A stretch of DNA of 31,682 nucleotides, from assembly GCA_039929105.1 (NCBI GenBank), contig JBDSRX010000014.1, forward strand, positions 1 to 31,682, in the 5' to 3' direction. The translations under genes were made by a program, and so were the position numbers. Positions 16,068 to 24,510 of the stretch are shown piece by piece. Source of the DNA: JBDSRX01 sp039929105 (GTDB taxonomy: Bacteria; Patescibacteriota; Dojkabacteria; J137). Within the stretch, counting starts at the first letter, position 1. Each line of letters begins with the position of its first letter. The notes beneath the pieces are model-generated. The model made no database searches. It saw only the letters and a program-made list of their open reading frames with translations, and was not told where the DNA came from.

Positions 16068-16517
16068 ATGCCACCATCACAAGATTTAGATAATGCACTT
16101 CTATCTATAGATAGTTTTGGTCCAGAAAGTCTCAAAACTTTATATACTTTAGTAGGTGTTGATAGAATTGAAGATACTAATGAAGCTAATAATTTCTTCT
16201 GGAAATACGCAGGTCAAGTTATTGTAAGTTGGATGAATGCTTCTGAGGCACAAAGAGAGCAGGTGTGTGATAAATTAGTAGAAAAGTTTCATGGAAGAGC
16301 TCAAAATTATAATTCTAATATTACACGTGCGTGTAATAGAATCTTAGGCTTGACCTCAAGAAAGTATAAGTTATCGGGTAAAGTTATCAATCCAGAACAA
16401 GTTACCGAAACTTTAATGGAAATTTATAAGCAAAACTTAGAAATAGATGAGGATGTTGAAATTGAAGGTATGTTTCCAGGTTTACTAGATAATCCTACTT
16501 CTGTGGATGAGCAATAA
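16068..16517 (+). CDS. unknown protein, paralogue 2 of a tandem pair (MPPS...FPGL)
   Basis: 149 aa, homologous to the preceding gene over its whole length and of unknown function. Shared features are the MPPS start, SIDSFGPESLKTLYTLVGVDRI (compare GISWLGEKSYKMLNSILGTDEI in the neighbour), a central VSWMNASEAQRE segment and a C-terminal EGMFPGL. Predicted to be soluble and helical, with an acidic stretch just before the FPGL tail. The 56-nt gap from its paralogue contains no clear promoter, so both are probably transcribed together, with the DUF4287 gene 15 nt downstream. Confidence 0.7.
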   Translation: MPPSQDLDNALLSIDSFGPESLKTLYTLVGVDRIEDTNEANNFFWKYAGQVIVSWMNASEAQREQVCDKLVEKFHGRAQNYNSNITRACNRILGLTSRKYKLSGKVINPEQVTETLMEIYKQNLEIDEDVEIEGMFPGLLDNPTSVDEQ

Positions 16518-16532
16518 CTTTTAATTAAACAC

Positions 16533-16817
16533 ATGTCATTTCAAGCATACTTAGACAATATCGAAGAGAAAACTGGCAAAACTCCAAACGAATTTATTGC
16601 TATGGCAAAAGAGAAAGGATTCGATTCTAATACAAAAGCTGGTGTTATTTTAGAATGGTTAAAAACAGATTTTGATTTGGGTAGAGGACATGGAATGGCT
16701 TTAGTACACATAATTAAGAATGGAGCTCAAATCTCAGATAAGCATGTAAATACTGGTAAGGCTCATAGTGATCCATCGAATACTTTAAAGTTAGATGGGA
16801 AAAAGAAGGCTGCTTAA
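16533..16817 (+). CDS. DUF4287 family protein
   Basis: 94 aa. The opening MSFQAYLDNIEEKTGKTP and the segment KAGVILEWLKTDFDLGRGHGMALVHIIK are characteristic of DUF4287, small soluble proteins of unknown function often found near other small stress- or glyoxalase-type genes. The tail is Lys-rich. It follows the paralogue pair by 15 nt and ends 1 nt from the convergent VOC gene. Confidence 0.88.
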   Translation: MSFQAYLDNIEEKTGKTPNEFIAMAKEKGFDSNTKAGVILEWLKTDFDLGRGHGMALVHIIKNGAQISDKHVNTGKAHSDPSNTLKLDGKKKAA

Positions 16818-16818
16818 A

Positions 16819-17208
16819 TTATTTAACCATGTGGAAAATATTCCACAAATGTCCATCAAGATCTGAGAAAGTAGCACCATATACTGATCCGTAATCTGTA
16901 GGTTTACCTTTATCTTTTCCGCCTGCTTCAATTGCTTTATTAAAGAAAGTATCTACTTCTTCGTTTGAATTTACTCCAATAGAAAGTAGCATTTCATTTA
17001 CTTTTGTTGCATCAATTAGCACAGTATTATTTACAGCAGCTTTAAAATGCTCAGAAGGGAGTAGAGCAATAACAATATTTTCATCAATATTAAAACATGT
17101 TGCATTTTCGTCAGTTAATTCTTTATTAAATGTAAGCCCAATTTTCTCAAAGAATACCTTGGATGATTCAACATTCTCAACTGGAAGATTTATTAGTAAT
17201 TGTTTCAT
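16819..17208 (-). CDS. VOC superfamily (glyoxalase/bleomycin-resistance-like) protein
   Basis: 129 aa with the beta-alpha-beta-beta-beta modules of the vicinal oxygen chelate fold: QLLINLPVENVESSKVFFEKIGLTF at the start and YGATFSDLDGHLWNIFHM at the end. The first strand has Asn where a metal-binding His/Glu often sits, and the final strand keeps DGHLW, so metal binding is uncertain. Substrate unknown. A TATAAT lies 10 nt before the ATG on the - strand, predicting a very short leader. Confidence 0.85.
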   Translation of the reverse strand: MKQLLINLPVENVESSKVFFEKIGLTFNKELTDENATCFNIDENIVIALLPSEHFKAAVNNTVLIDATKVNEMLLSIGVNSNEEVDTFFNKAIEAGGKDKGKPTDYGSVYGATFSDLDGHLWNIFHMVK

Positions 17209-17229
17209 ATTTTTTGTAATTATAAATTA

Positions 17230-17532
17230 TTATTTTCTTTTATTTAGTACATGCTTTACTGAAGGACTTATCTTCTTGTCAGTTCTATGAGTACATCCTA
17301 ACCAACAGCAGGGTCTTCTCATACCGTCTTTAAGTTCACTAATAACTCTTTCGATATGCTCTTCTCTTGTACCAACTCTTTTTACAGAAACAACCCAGCA
17401 TATCCATTCGTTACGAGCTAGTGGGGTAAGACTTTCCCAAAGAGTAAGTGCTTTAGAATCTGAAGTAAGAGCTTCTTTCAAATCGTTTGGAATCTTGTGG
17501 AATGTACCACTTGAGATCTTTTTATTAAACAT
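17230..17532 (-). CDS. YdeI/OmpD-associated (OmdA) family protein
   Basis: A 100-aa protein matching the C-terminal helical part of the YdeI/OmpD-associated family. IPNDLKEAL, ALTLWESLTPLARNEWICWVVS and HIERVISELKDGMRRPCCW appear in order, ending with GCTHR. Family members have been linked to bacteriocin protection, but the mechanism is unclear. Here only the short form is present, without an N-terminal DUF1905-like domain. Its promoter region abuts the tRNA-Ser gene. Confidence 0.8.
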   Translation of the reverse strand: MFNKKISSGTFHKIPNDLKEALTSDSKALTLWESLTPLARNEWICWVVSVKRVGTREEHIERVISELKDGMRRPCCWLGCTHRTDKKISPSVKHVLNKRK

Positions 17533-17556
17533 AAAATAATTCTATCATACTAAAAA

Positions 17557-17641
17557 CGGAGAGAATAGGATTCGAACCCACGATTCCTTACGGAATACTC
17601 GTTTTCGAAACGAGCCCATTCGACCACTCTGGCATCTCTCC
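17557..17641 (-). tRNA. tRNA-Ser (anticodon CGA)
   Basis: 85 nt on the - strand with acceptor stem GGAGAGA/TCTCTCC and discriminator G. The anticodon stem CTCGT/ACGAG encloses loop TTCGAAA (anticodon CGA, reads UCG). A long class II variable arm (ATTCC/GGAAT) and a T arm with GGTTCGAATCC are present. The long variable arm confirms serine. CCA is not encoded. A copy of its first 17 bases recurs at 17735-17751. Confidence 0.95.
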
Positions 17642-17675
17642 AATCCTTTCAACTCCCGATTCATAAATTCATCGG

Positions 17676-17727
17676 GACTAAGATCTTCTAAGCTCGAACT
17701 TCGCTTTGCTAGTTCTCACTAAGAATC
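17676..17727. repeat. dispersed imperfect-palindrome repeat, copy 2
   Basis: Partner of 15053-15105, sharing ATCTTCTAA, CGAACTTC and GTTCTCACTAAGAATC. It lies between the tRNA-Ser gene and the duplicated tRNA fragment, and so inside a 93-nt segment (17642-17734) bounded by 17-bp direct repeats. Confidence 0.7.
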
Positions 17728-17734
17728 TCTTGAG

Positions 17735-17751
17735 CACTCTGGCATCTCTCC
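17735..17751 (-). repeat. duplicated 5' end of tRNA-Ser
   Basis: CACTCTGGCATCTCTCC is identical to 17625-17641, the first 17 bases of the tRNA-Ser gene. The two copies bracket 93 nt. It may be a target-site-like duplication or a remnant of a tandem tRNA duplication; it cannot form a tRNA itself. Confidence 0.75.
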
Positions 17752-17766
17752 ATTAGAATGAGGTCC

Positions 17767-17819
17767 TTCGACTACGCTCATGACGTCGAAATCTTAGGTT
17801 CGCTTAGCTCACCAAGATT
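17767..17819. repeat. two adjacent short palindromes
   Basis: TTCGAC (17767-17772) pairs with GTCGAA (17785-17790). AATCTTAGG (17790-17798) pairs with CCAAGATT (17812-17819) with one bulge. The second, with TTCGCTTAGC inside, resembles a shortened form of the 52-bp repeat just upstream. The 300-nt gap 17533-17832 thus holds the tRNA gene and repeats but no protein gene. Confidence 0.55.
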
Positions 17820-17832
17820 TAAGTCGATTATA

Positions 17833-18489
17833 TCACTTGGAATCTTTATTTAGTCCTGGGATTTTATTTAAAATCTTTGTAGTTGTGCTTTCTTTTGGTG
17901 CAATACCTTTTTTCTCGTGCATAATTGCAATCTCATCTTCAGGGAGGTATCTTTCTAAAGGGTAGTACTCACCATCAGTAAAATTAGTAAAGTAGTTGTA
18001 AGAAATTTCTTCTTTCTCACCAAAATCTAAAAATCTAATAAGAATTACAAATATTTCTTTATCTTGATTTTTATCATCAAGAATTAATGAAACTCTTTTA
18101 GTTAAAGCTTTTTTCTCATCAACAAGTGTATCTAAATGCAAAAACACAACACCATCTCTTTCGGAAAACCAAAAATGTTTTATAGTTTTCCATCTATATA
18201 ATTTACCAAATGCTCTAATACCAACTGTTGTTATTGTATGCTCAGATATCTGTGGTGGAATAATTGCATTTATAAACCAAAGAAATGCAAAAGCAAGTAC
18301 AGCAAGAATAAATACAAATTCTTTTATTAAAACTCCTATTAATATTACTATTAGAAAAAATATTGTGTAAAGCGTAAACCAAGCTCTATCTCTTTGTACC
18401 CAATATCTTTCTGGGGATCTCCAAGAATATAATTTAGTAAATGCAGAACTTTTATCCGAATTTATTTCTGTGTGTAAAAAAGTTTTCAT
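17833..18489 (-). CDS. two-helix membrane protein of unknown function
   Basis: 218 aa. A soluble N-terminus (SWRSPERYWVQRDRAWF) leads into two transmembrane helices (about 40-60 and 62-80). A cytosolic region follows whose strand pattern and WKTIKHFWFSERDGVVFLHL segment recall bacterial PH-like domains of YdbT/DUF304-type proteins. The C-terminus is Lys-rich. No enzymatic motif is visible. It follows the transglutaminase gene by 22 nt but also has a - strand TATACT 6 nt before the ATG, so it may be transcribed separately without a leader. Confidence 0.65.
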   Translation of the reverse strand: MKTFLHTEINSDKSSAFTKLYSWRSPERYWVQRDRAWFTLYTIFFLIVILIGVLIKEFVFILAVLAFAFLWFINAIIPPQISEHTITTVGIRAFGKLYRWKTIKHFWFSERDGVVFLHLDTLVDEKKALTKRVSLILDDKNQDKEIFVILIRFLDFGEKEEISYNYFTNFTDGEYYPLERYLPEDEIAIMHEKKGIAPKESTTTKILNKIPGLNKDSK

Positions 18490-18511
18490 AATTTCAGTAT
18501 ACCTTGTGATT

Positions 18512-20254
18512 TTACTTATACATAGTTTTCTTTTTAGATTTCCGCTTTATGTATAAAGGTGTAACTATAATTATAGTTATAAATATTGCTAAAGCAATCT
18601 TAAGAATACTAGAAGTGCTTGGTGGGATGTCGTTAATATCAAAATTGTTTGGTTTAGGATACTTTGTAACTAATTCTTCAGGAGTAGACAAACCTTCAGT
18701 TGGAATCACACTTACAGCAGCTACATCAGACTTTCTCTCAGGAATATCAACTGCTCCCCCTAAAACTCGAACTTCAGTAGTACTAGGAATATTGGGAGAC
18801 TTGTTAGCAACATGAGTATAAAAGTGATTCAAATCTCCTCCTATTAATATATTTCCATTTTCTCCCCAAGTAGTATCAACACCAACCCAACTTTTAATGG
18901 ATGGTATGTATACCTCTGCCCATTGATGACTAATTGTATCTGCACTGGCTTGTGCGCTATCTAAAGCAGAATATCCGAATCCAAAGGCTGCTCTAGCAGG
19001 AATTCCTGCAGCTCTCATTAAAGCAATATATAAATCTGAATATTCCATACAAACAGCAGCTCCACCTTCAAGCGTAGCTAATGCACCTTGTCTTTCATTA
19101 ATTCCAAACCTCTTAACATTGCTATAGTCAATCTTATTTACTACAAAAGAATAGATTGCTTGTGATATTTCGTAAACACTTAATGTGCTCATATCTTTTC
19201 CAGTAAATATTTCTGCAACTGAAGCTTTCATTTCCGAACTATCAGATTCCCAGTATTGTCCAGGAGCTGTATTATCTACAATAATCTGCGGATCGATATC
19301 GGTTAATTTTCCTGAATTCTTAAAATCAATAGAATTATCCTGATTAAGTTCTGCATAACCTTCAATTACTATCTCTCCGGATTCATTTGAAGGAACTCTA
19401 AATTCTGCAAAAAGATTTCCTTCACCATCTTGAGTAACGGAATAAGGTGTAGGGGATATTTTTGAGAAATATACTTTCTGAGTTATTACTCCTGCATTAG
19501 CGTTTCTAGGAATTAAAATCCTATAAGAATTTTGTGTAAAACTAAGAGGAGAAGTTTTTACATAATCTTGTTTAAGAGAGAAAGAATAATATTGTTTTGT
19601 ACCAACTTGAATCCAGGCTGTTTGACCGACAAGATCTTCTTTTTTAAAATCTATAATAAAATTATCTCCAGATTCAGTTTGGGTATAAGTAGGAAGAGCA
19701 AAGTTAATATTTCCTAAACTTTTTGGAATAATAACTCTTGTTTGAACATCTTCTTCGTATTGACCATCAGTAAAAACATAATCATTTGAAAATGCTGGAA
19801 CATAAACATCTCTAATATTTCCACTCTTAATTAATAAACCAAAAGATTTATATTCTAGAGTAACAGTGTATGGATTAAAGTATGTAATATCTCTAGGAAA
19901 GTTAAATTGAATTAATAAATTGCCACCCGTCGTGCTTTGAGCATCATAAGTCAGAGATCTACCTTCACTATCTGTAAGTGTTATGGAATCTTTTGTCTTT
20001 TGTAATTTTGTATCTTTATCTGGATCTACATCAATAGGGTTAAATATTGTAAATTCTTCTTGTGATCCTGCAGGAATTCTAAATCCGAAATCATTAAATT
20101 GAAGAGTTTTACTTTCTTTTACCTGAACATAATCATCCACAATTGTATATTCTCTAGAAAAAACTCTAGATAGAGAAGCAGCTTTAATACTTTTAGTTAA
20201 AAAAGGAGCTACTACTAAAACAAGCAATAAGGTTAATATTGAAATCTTTTTCAT
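18512..20254 (-). CDS. exported, membrane-anchored transglutaminase-like protein
   Basis: 580 aa from the ATG at 20254, which gives a clean signal peptide (MKKISILTLLLVLVVAPFL, processed near KAA). An upstream in-frame ATG at 20356 would add 34 residues without signal character and overlap pcrA. A beta-rich ectodomain (30-330) precedes a transglutaminase-like domain with Cys402 (GGAAVCMEYSDL), His443 (SHQWAEVY) and Asp460 (WVGVDTTWG). A single C-terminal helix (551-569) and a Lys-rich tail anchor it. Such domains act as proteases or acyl transferases on the cell surface; the target is unknown. An extended -10 TGATATAAT ends 7 nt before the ATG. Confidence 0.87.
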   Translation of the reverse strand: MKKISILTLLLVLVVAPFLTKSIKAASLSRVFSREYTIVDDYVQVKESKTLQFNDFGFRIPAGSQEEFTIFNPIDVDPDKDTKLQKTKDSITLTDSEGRSLTYDAQSTTGGNLLIQFNFPRDITYFNPYTVTLEYKSFGLLIKSGNIRDVYVPAFSNDYVFTDGQYEEDVQTRVIIPKSLGNINFALPTYTQTESGDNFIIDFKKEDLVGQTAWIQVGTKQYYSFSLKQDYVKTSPLSFTQNSYRILIPRNANAGVITQKVYFSKISPTPYSVTQDGEGNLFAEFRVPSNESGEIVIEGYAELNQDNSIDFKNSGKLTDIDPQIIVDNTAPGQYWESDSSEMKASVAEIFTGKDMSTLSVYEISQAIYSFVVNKIDYSNVKRFGINERQGALATLEGGAAVCMEYSDLYIALMRAAGIPARAAFGFGYSALDSAQASADTISHQWAEVYIPSIKSWVGVDTTWGENGNILIGGDLNHFYTHVANKSPNIPSTTEVRVLGGAVDIPERKSDVAAVSVIPTEGLSTPEELVTKYPKPNNFDINDIPPSTSSILKIALAIFITIIIVTPLYIKRKSKKKTMYK

Positions 20255-20306
20255 AGTTCTAATTATATCAGAGGATTTGAAAGTAATAACTAAATGTAAG
20301 AAATCG

Positions 20307-20315
20307 TGATAATAT
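20307..20315 (+). promoter_or_regulatory. extended -10 element for pcrA
   Basis: TGATAATAT (TG at 20307-20308, hexamer 20310-20315), 24 nt before the pcrA ATG at 20340. It is the same 9-mer as at the flavodoxin operon. The divergent transglutaminase -10 (TATAAT on the - strand, 20267-20262) is 40 nt away. Confidence 0.45.
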
Positions 20316-20339
20316 TCAAAGAACAAATTCCTACTCCCT

Positions 20340-22490
20340 ATGATTAATTTAGACATATTAAATCCACCCCAAAAAGAAGCTGTGCTTGCAACAGAAGGTC
20401 CTGTTTTGGTTTTAGCTGGAGCTGGTTCTGGAAAGACTAGAGTTCTAACATACAGACTGGCTTACATTTTAGACTCTGGTCTCGCTGGACCTCTAAATAT
20501 CTTAGCTATGACTTTTACAAATAAAGCAGCTGGAGAAATGAAAGAAAGAATTGCGGTTCTTATGTCTGAAGTTACAGGAAAATCGGAAAGGGTTGACCTT
20601 CCTTGGATGGGAACTTTTCATTCAATATGTCTAAAACTTTTAAAAAGATATGCTGAAAATGTTGGAATAAATAGAAACTTCTTAATTTACGATTCAGCAG
20701 ATCAATTAGCTGCAATTAAAGAGGCAATGGAAGTTGCTAAAGTACCATCAAAAGAATTTAATGCATACGCAATTCATTCATATATTTCATCAGCTAAAAA
20801 CGAACTTATTGGTGTTAAAGAATATGCAGAATCTGCACAAGGATATTTCCAAATGGCTGTAGCTAAAGTTTACCCAGCGTATCAGAAAGTTTTAAGAGAT
20901 AGCAATGCAGTCGACTTTGATGATTTGCTAATGCTTACAGTCCAGCTTTTAAAACAAAATAAAGAAATCTTAGATAATCTTCAGAAAGCTTTTAAATACA
21001 TATTAGTGGATGAGTATCAGGATACAAACCATGCTCAATATACAATTATTAAAATGTTATCAAATCACTACAAAAATATTTGTTGTGTTGGAGATGACGA
21101 TCAAAGTATTTACGCATTTAGAGGAGCAACGATCAAAAATATTCTAAGTTTCGAAAAAGATTATCCAGATGCAAAAGTAATTAAACTAGAACAAAACTAT
21201 AGATCTACAAAGAAAATTTTAGAAGCTTCTCATCAAGTTATTTCTAAAAACAAAAAAAGAAAAGATAAAAAACTTTGGACTGAAAACGAAGATGGAGACA
21301 ATGTTGTTTTATACAAAGCATTAAATGAAGAAAATGAATCACTTTGGGTTACAGATACAATTGAGCTTCTAAGAAAGAAAGGAAAACAAAAATACACAGA
21401 TTTTGCAGTTTTGTATAGAACAAATGCTCAATCTAGAACTTTAGAAGAAGCATTTTTACAAAATAATGTACCTTACAAAATTGTTGGTGGAGTTAGATTT
21501 TATGAGAGAAAAGAAATTAAAGATATTCTTGCTTACTTAAGAATTATCTATAATCCAAAAGATAATTCATCTTTCAAAAGAGTAGTTAATACTCCTAGAA
21601 GAGGCATTGGAGATAAAAGTGTAAGTGATGTTGAGATACCTGCAAAAGCAAAAGGATTAAGCACTTTACAATATCTTTTAGAGAATTTAGATAACGATTC
21701 TATTAATCCTAAGATGAGATCTTTTACTCAACTTATGAATAACTTAATTGAAGAATCTAAAAAGAAAAAGATAATTGACTTCATAAACATCGTATTAGAC
21801 AGAACAAAGTATGTAGAAATGTTGGATGATGGCACTACAGAAGGAGAAGCAAGAATTGAAAACCTGAAAGAACTTATTTCTCTTGCAACAAAGTTTGAAG
21901 AACAAGAACCTGAAGAAGGTTTAGAAAATTTCTTAGGAGAAATATCATTACTAGAAGCTTTCAGTAACAAAGAAGTTGTTGGAGAAACTGTAACTTTAAT
22001 GACAATCCATTCTGCAAAAGGATTGGAATACGATTACGTATTTGTAGTAGGAATGGAAGAAAACTTATTCCCACATTCAAACTCAATGTTAGACGAACAC
22101 GAAATGGAAGAAGAGAGAAGATTAGCCTATGTTGCAATTACAAGAGCTAAGAAAAAACTTTTTATGACATATACTAAGTCTAGAAAATATTTTGGAAAAA
22201 CTCAAAGAAATTTACTTTCAAGATTTGTTGAAGATATTGATAATTCAATTCTAGATTTGCAAAACGATGAAGCAATCGGTTACGAATCATCTTGGAATCC
22301 AGGGTCTGAAATGGACAAACCTTATAAACCATCTGTTCAACTTTCAGTAGGAGATAGAGTTAAACATGAATACTTTGGTAAAGGTACAGTTGAATATTTA
22401 GATTCAGATATTGTGATAATAAACTTCGGACCGGTTTACGGAAAGAAAGAACTTATGCTCGAATATGCAAAGTTAGATAAGATTGATTAA
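20340..22490 (+). CDS. pcrA: ATP-dependent DNA helicase PcrA/UvrD
   Basis: Superfamily 1 helicase, 716 aa, that unwinds DNA 3'-5' in nucleotide excision repair and replication restart. Motif I is AGAGSGKTR (26-34). Later motifs are AMTFTNKAA, VDFDDLL, VDEYQDTN (motif II), GDDDQSIYAFRGA (III), LEQNYRS (IV), TIHSAKGLEYDYVFV (V) and YVAITRAKKKLF (VI). The C-terminal GDRVKHEYFGKGTVEYL is the Tudor-like RNA-polymerase-interaction fold typical of PcrA/UvrD. Complete and normal in length. It ends in a TTAA shared with the stop of the convergent gene. Confidence 0.96.
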   Translation: MINLDILNPPQKEAVLATEGPVLVLAGAGSGKTRVLTYRLAYILDSGLAGPLNILAMTFTNKAAGEMKERIAVLMSEVTGKSERVDLPWMGTFHSICLKLLKRYAENVGINRNFLIYDSADQLAAIKEAMEVAKVPSKEFNAYAIHSYISSAKNELIGVKEYAESAQGYFQMAVAKVYPAYQKVLRDSNAVDFDDLLMLTVQLLKQNKEILDNLQKAFKYILVDEYQDTNHAQYTIIKMLSNHYKNICCVGDDDQSIYAFRGATIKNILSFEKDYPDAKVIKLEQNYRSTKKILEASHQVISKNKKRKDKKLWTENEDGDNVVLYKALNEENESLWVTDTIELLRKKGKQKYTDFAVLYRTNAQSRTLEEAFLQNNVPYKIVGGVRFYERKEIKDILAYLRIIYNPKDNSSFKRVVNTPRRGIGDKSVSDVEIPAKAKGLSTLQYLLENLDNDSINPKMRSFTQLMNNLIEESKKKKIIDFINIVLDRTKYVEMLDDGTTEGEARIENLKELISLATKFEEQEPEEGLENFLGEISLLEAFSNKEVVGETVTLMTIHSAKGLEYDYVFVVGMEENLFPHSNSMLDEHEMEEERRLAYVAITRAKKKLFMTYTKSRKYFGKTQRNLLSRFVEDIDNSILDLQNDEAIGYESSWNPGSEMDKPYKPSVQLSVGDRVKHEYFGKGTVEYLDSDIVIINFGPVYGKKELMLEYAKLDKID

Positions 22491-22906
22491 GATTCGACCT
22501 TAAATACTGGGCCAACAGCAATTCCTTTTCTAACAGACATTTCGTGTACTTGAAACAAAGCAACATTAGATAAATCCACTCCATTTATATTTATAAATGC
22601 ATTAATATCGCCAATGGTAATTATTGTACCTTCAGTTATTTCGAAAGTGTTCTGCACAATTAATTCACTGCCTTCATTTTCAAATTTAATTCTAATAAGA
22701 AGCACTCCTTGGCCTACAGAGTCAATTTCATAAAGATTTAAGATTTTACATCTAAGCTCAGAAAGTAAAATACCTTTTTTAATATCGATTGGATCGTTAC
22801 CTAGAAGTAAATCCCTTTCTGCTCCAATCCATCTGTCTGTCGAAAATATTCCTTTATCGTCAAAAAGATAATTATTTACAAAATCGCTAAAAGAAGAATC
22901 GCTCAT
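22487..22906 (-). CDS. unknown 139-aa protein
   Basis: No recognised family. The N-terminal third is acidic and helical. The rest alternates hydrophobic and polar residues (VLLIRIKFENEGSELIVQNTF, GTIITIGDINAFININGV), suggesting a beta-sandwich or barrel. There is no signal peptide, membrane segment or catalytic motif. A TATAAT is 5 nt before the ATG on the - strand, shared back to back with the DUF72 gene. The stop overlaps that of pcrA. Confidence 0.6.
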   Translation of the reverse strand: MSDSSFSDFVNNYLFDDKGIFSTDRWIGAERDLLLGNDPIDIKKGILLSELRCKILNLYEIDSVGQGVLLIRIKFENEGSELIVQNTFEITEGTIITIGDINAFININGVDLSNVALFQVHEMSVRKGIAVGPVFKVES

Positions 22907-22911
22907 TTTAG

Positions 22912-22919
22912 ATTATAAT
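22912..22919. promoter_or_regulatory. symmetrical -10 serving divergent genes
   Basis: ATTATAAT reads as a full TATAAT on both strands (22914-22919 on +, 22917-22912 on -). It lies in the 36-nt gap between the unknown gene (ATG at 22906) and the DUF72 gene (ATG at 22943), so one element may start transcription both ways. Confidence 0.45.
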
Positions 22920-22942
22920 TACTAAATATTAATGGATTTTAA

Positions 22943-23833
22943 ATGAAGTTCGGTAGATTAAGCAACATAGAAAATATAGATTTCACTTTACCTAAAGAAC
23001 CAGTGTCTAACGAAAAGATTTTTAAGAAATCAAACCATGCAAAAATATTTGTTGGTGCACCTGGATGGGGAAGACCAGACTGGATTGGAAAGATTTATCC
23101 GAAAGGAACGAAAGCCAAAGATTTCTTAAGTGTATATTCACAAATCTTCAATTCTATAGAACTTAATTCTACACATTATCGAACACCGACTAAAGGTTTA
23201 GTAAAAGTTTGGTATGCAGAATCTGCAAAAGATTTTAAGTTTTCTCCTAAAGTTCCTCAAGCAATTAGTCATTACGGAGGATTAGGTAATAATAATTTAA
23301 TAAAAGATTTTGCACATGCAATTTCTAATTTTGAAGATAAACTTGGACTAACATTCTTACAACTTAGCGAGAACTTTTCATCGGCTAGATTTGGAGATCT
23401 AAGAGCATTCGTAAGTTTATGGCCAAAGGAATTACCAATTGCAATCGAACTAAGACAAGAGAGCTGGTTTCAAGATCAAAAAGTTTTGGATTTCTTAGAA
23501 GAAAATAATGTTTCATCTATTATTACAGATGTAGCAGGCCGAAGAGATGTGCTGCATATGAGATTAACAAATTCCAGAGTCATTGTTAGATTTGTTGGAA
23601 ATAATTTACACAAAACAGATTTTGAAAGATTAGAAATGTGGGCAAAGAAAATTCATGAATGGGAAGAGAAAGGAATGGAAGAAATTTATTTCTATTTACA
23701 CGAACCTGAAGAAACTGTTGCTCCAGAAGCTGCGGATCACTTTATAAAAGAAATGATAAAACTAGGAAATACTAATTTAAAACGAATAAAGTTTGTTGAG
23801 GATGTAACAAGAGACCAGGTCTCGCTAATGTAA
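22943..23833 (+). CDS. DUF72 (YecE-like) family protein
   Basis: 296 aa, TIM-barrel-like DUF72 protein of unknown biochemical function. Family segments are FVGAPGWGRPDWIGKIYPKG, FNSIELNSTHYRTP, FKFSPKVPQAISH, LTFLQLSENF, LPIAIELRQESWF and IYFYLHEPEE. The first 35 residues before the barrel look unstructured and are longer than usual. It is upstream of trmD with a 23-nt gap, probably in one operon. Confidence 0.9.
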   Translation: MKFGRLSNIENIDFTLPKEPVSNEKIFKKSNHAKIFVGAPGWGRPDWIGKIYPKGTKAKDFLSVYSQIFNSIELNSTHYRTPTKGLVKVWYAESAKDFKFSPKVPQAISHYGGLGNNNLIKDFAHAISNFEDKLGLTFLQLSENFSSARFGDLRAFVSLWPKELPIAIELRQESWFQDQKVLDFLEENNVSSIITDVAGRRDVLHMRLTNSRVIVRFVGNNLHKTDFERLEMWAKKIHEWEEKGMEEIYFYLHEPEETVAPEAADHFIKEMIKLGNTNLKRIKFVEDVTRDQVSLM

Positions 23834-23856
23834 TAATAAATATGTTAAAATCGAAT

Positions 23857-24510
23857 ATGAAATTTGACATAATCACACTATTTCCGGAAGCATTCTCTTA
23901 CTTAGAAGAAAGTATTATTAAGAGAGCAAAAGCTAAGGATTTAATAAAAATAAACATTCACAATCTAAGAGATTGGTCTACAGACAAACATCACACAGTT
24001 GATGACAAACCTTTTGGCGGAAATCCAGGAATGCTTATTAAATTAGAAGTAGTTTACAACGCACTTAAAGCTTTAGGAGTTTATCCAAACAAAGATCCAA
24101 AAACAAAAGTAATAATGACTAGCGCAAAAGGAACTCCTTGGAATCAAACTATAGCCCAAACGTATAAATCAGATATAGAGAGAGTCGTAATTCTTTGCGG
24201 GCATTATGAAGGTTTTGATCATAGAATCGTTGAGAACTTAATTGACGAAGAAATTAGCATAGGTAATTATGTTCTTTCAGGAGGAGAATTACCCTCAATG
24301 ATTATTCTAGATTCTATTGTTAGATTGTTACCTGGAGTATTAGGAAGTGAAGATTCGCTAAGCGATGAATCAATCGAAGGAAATCCAGAATATCCTCAAT
24401 ATACAAGACCCGCAACATTCACAACACAAGAAGGAGAAGATTGGGTTGTTCCAGATGTTCTTCTTTCAGGAAATCACGCAGAGATAGAGAAGTGGAAATT
24501 AGATAATTAA
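23857..24510 (+). CDS. trmD: tRNA (guanine-37-N1)-methyltransferase TrmD
   Basis: Methylates G37 of tRNAs to prevent +1 frameshifting, using SAM bound in a trefoil knot. The start at 23857 gives the canonical opening MKFDIITLFPEAF. An in-frame ATG at 23842 would add five residues but lies inside a -10-like TGTTAAAAT (23843-23851). Family motifs are TVDDKPFGGNPGM, VILCGHYEGFDHRI and ISIGNYVLSGGELP (knot), plus SLSDESIEG and YTRPATF. It is notable that the tRNA-Pro(UGG) in this window has G37, a TrmD target. The stop is shared in a TTAA with the convergent kinase gene. Confidence 0.95.
   Translation: MKFDIITLFPEAFSYLEESIIKRAKAKDLIKINIHNLRDWSTDKHHTVDDKPFGGNPGMLIKLEVVYNALKALGVYPNKDPKTKVIMTSAKGTPWNQTIAQTYKSDIERVVILCGHYEGFDHRIVENLIDEEISIGNYVLSGGELPSMIILDSIVRLLPGVLGSEDSLSDESIEGNPEYPQYTRPATFTTQEGEDWVVPDVLLSGNHAEIEKWKLDN

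Noticed and set aside
17557..17751. Prophage or genomic-island attachment site at tRNA-Ser
   Set aside because: The duplication is of the 5' end, not the usual 3' end, spans only 93 nt and has no integrase nearby.
20254..20356. Upstream start extending the transglutaminase by 34 residues
   Set aside because: It would overlap pcrA and bury the signal peptide; the -10 element lies downstream of it.
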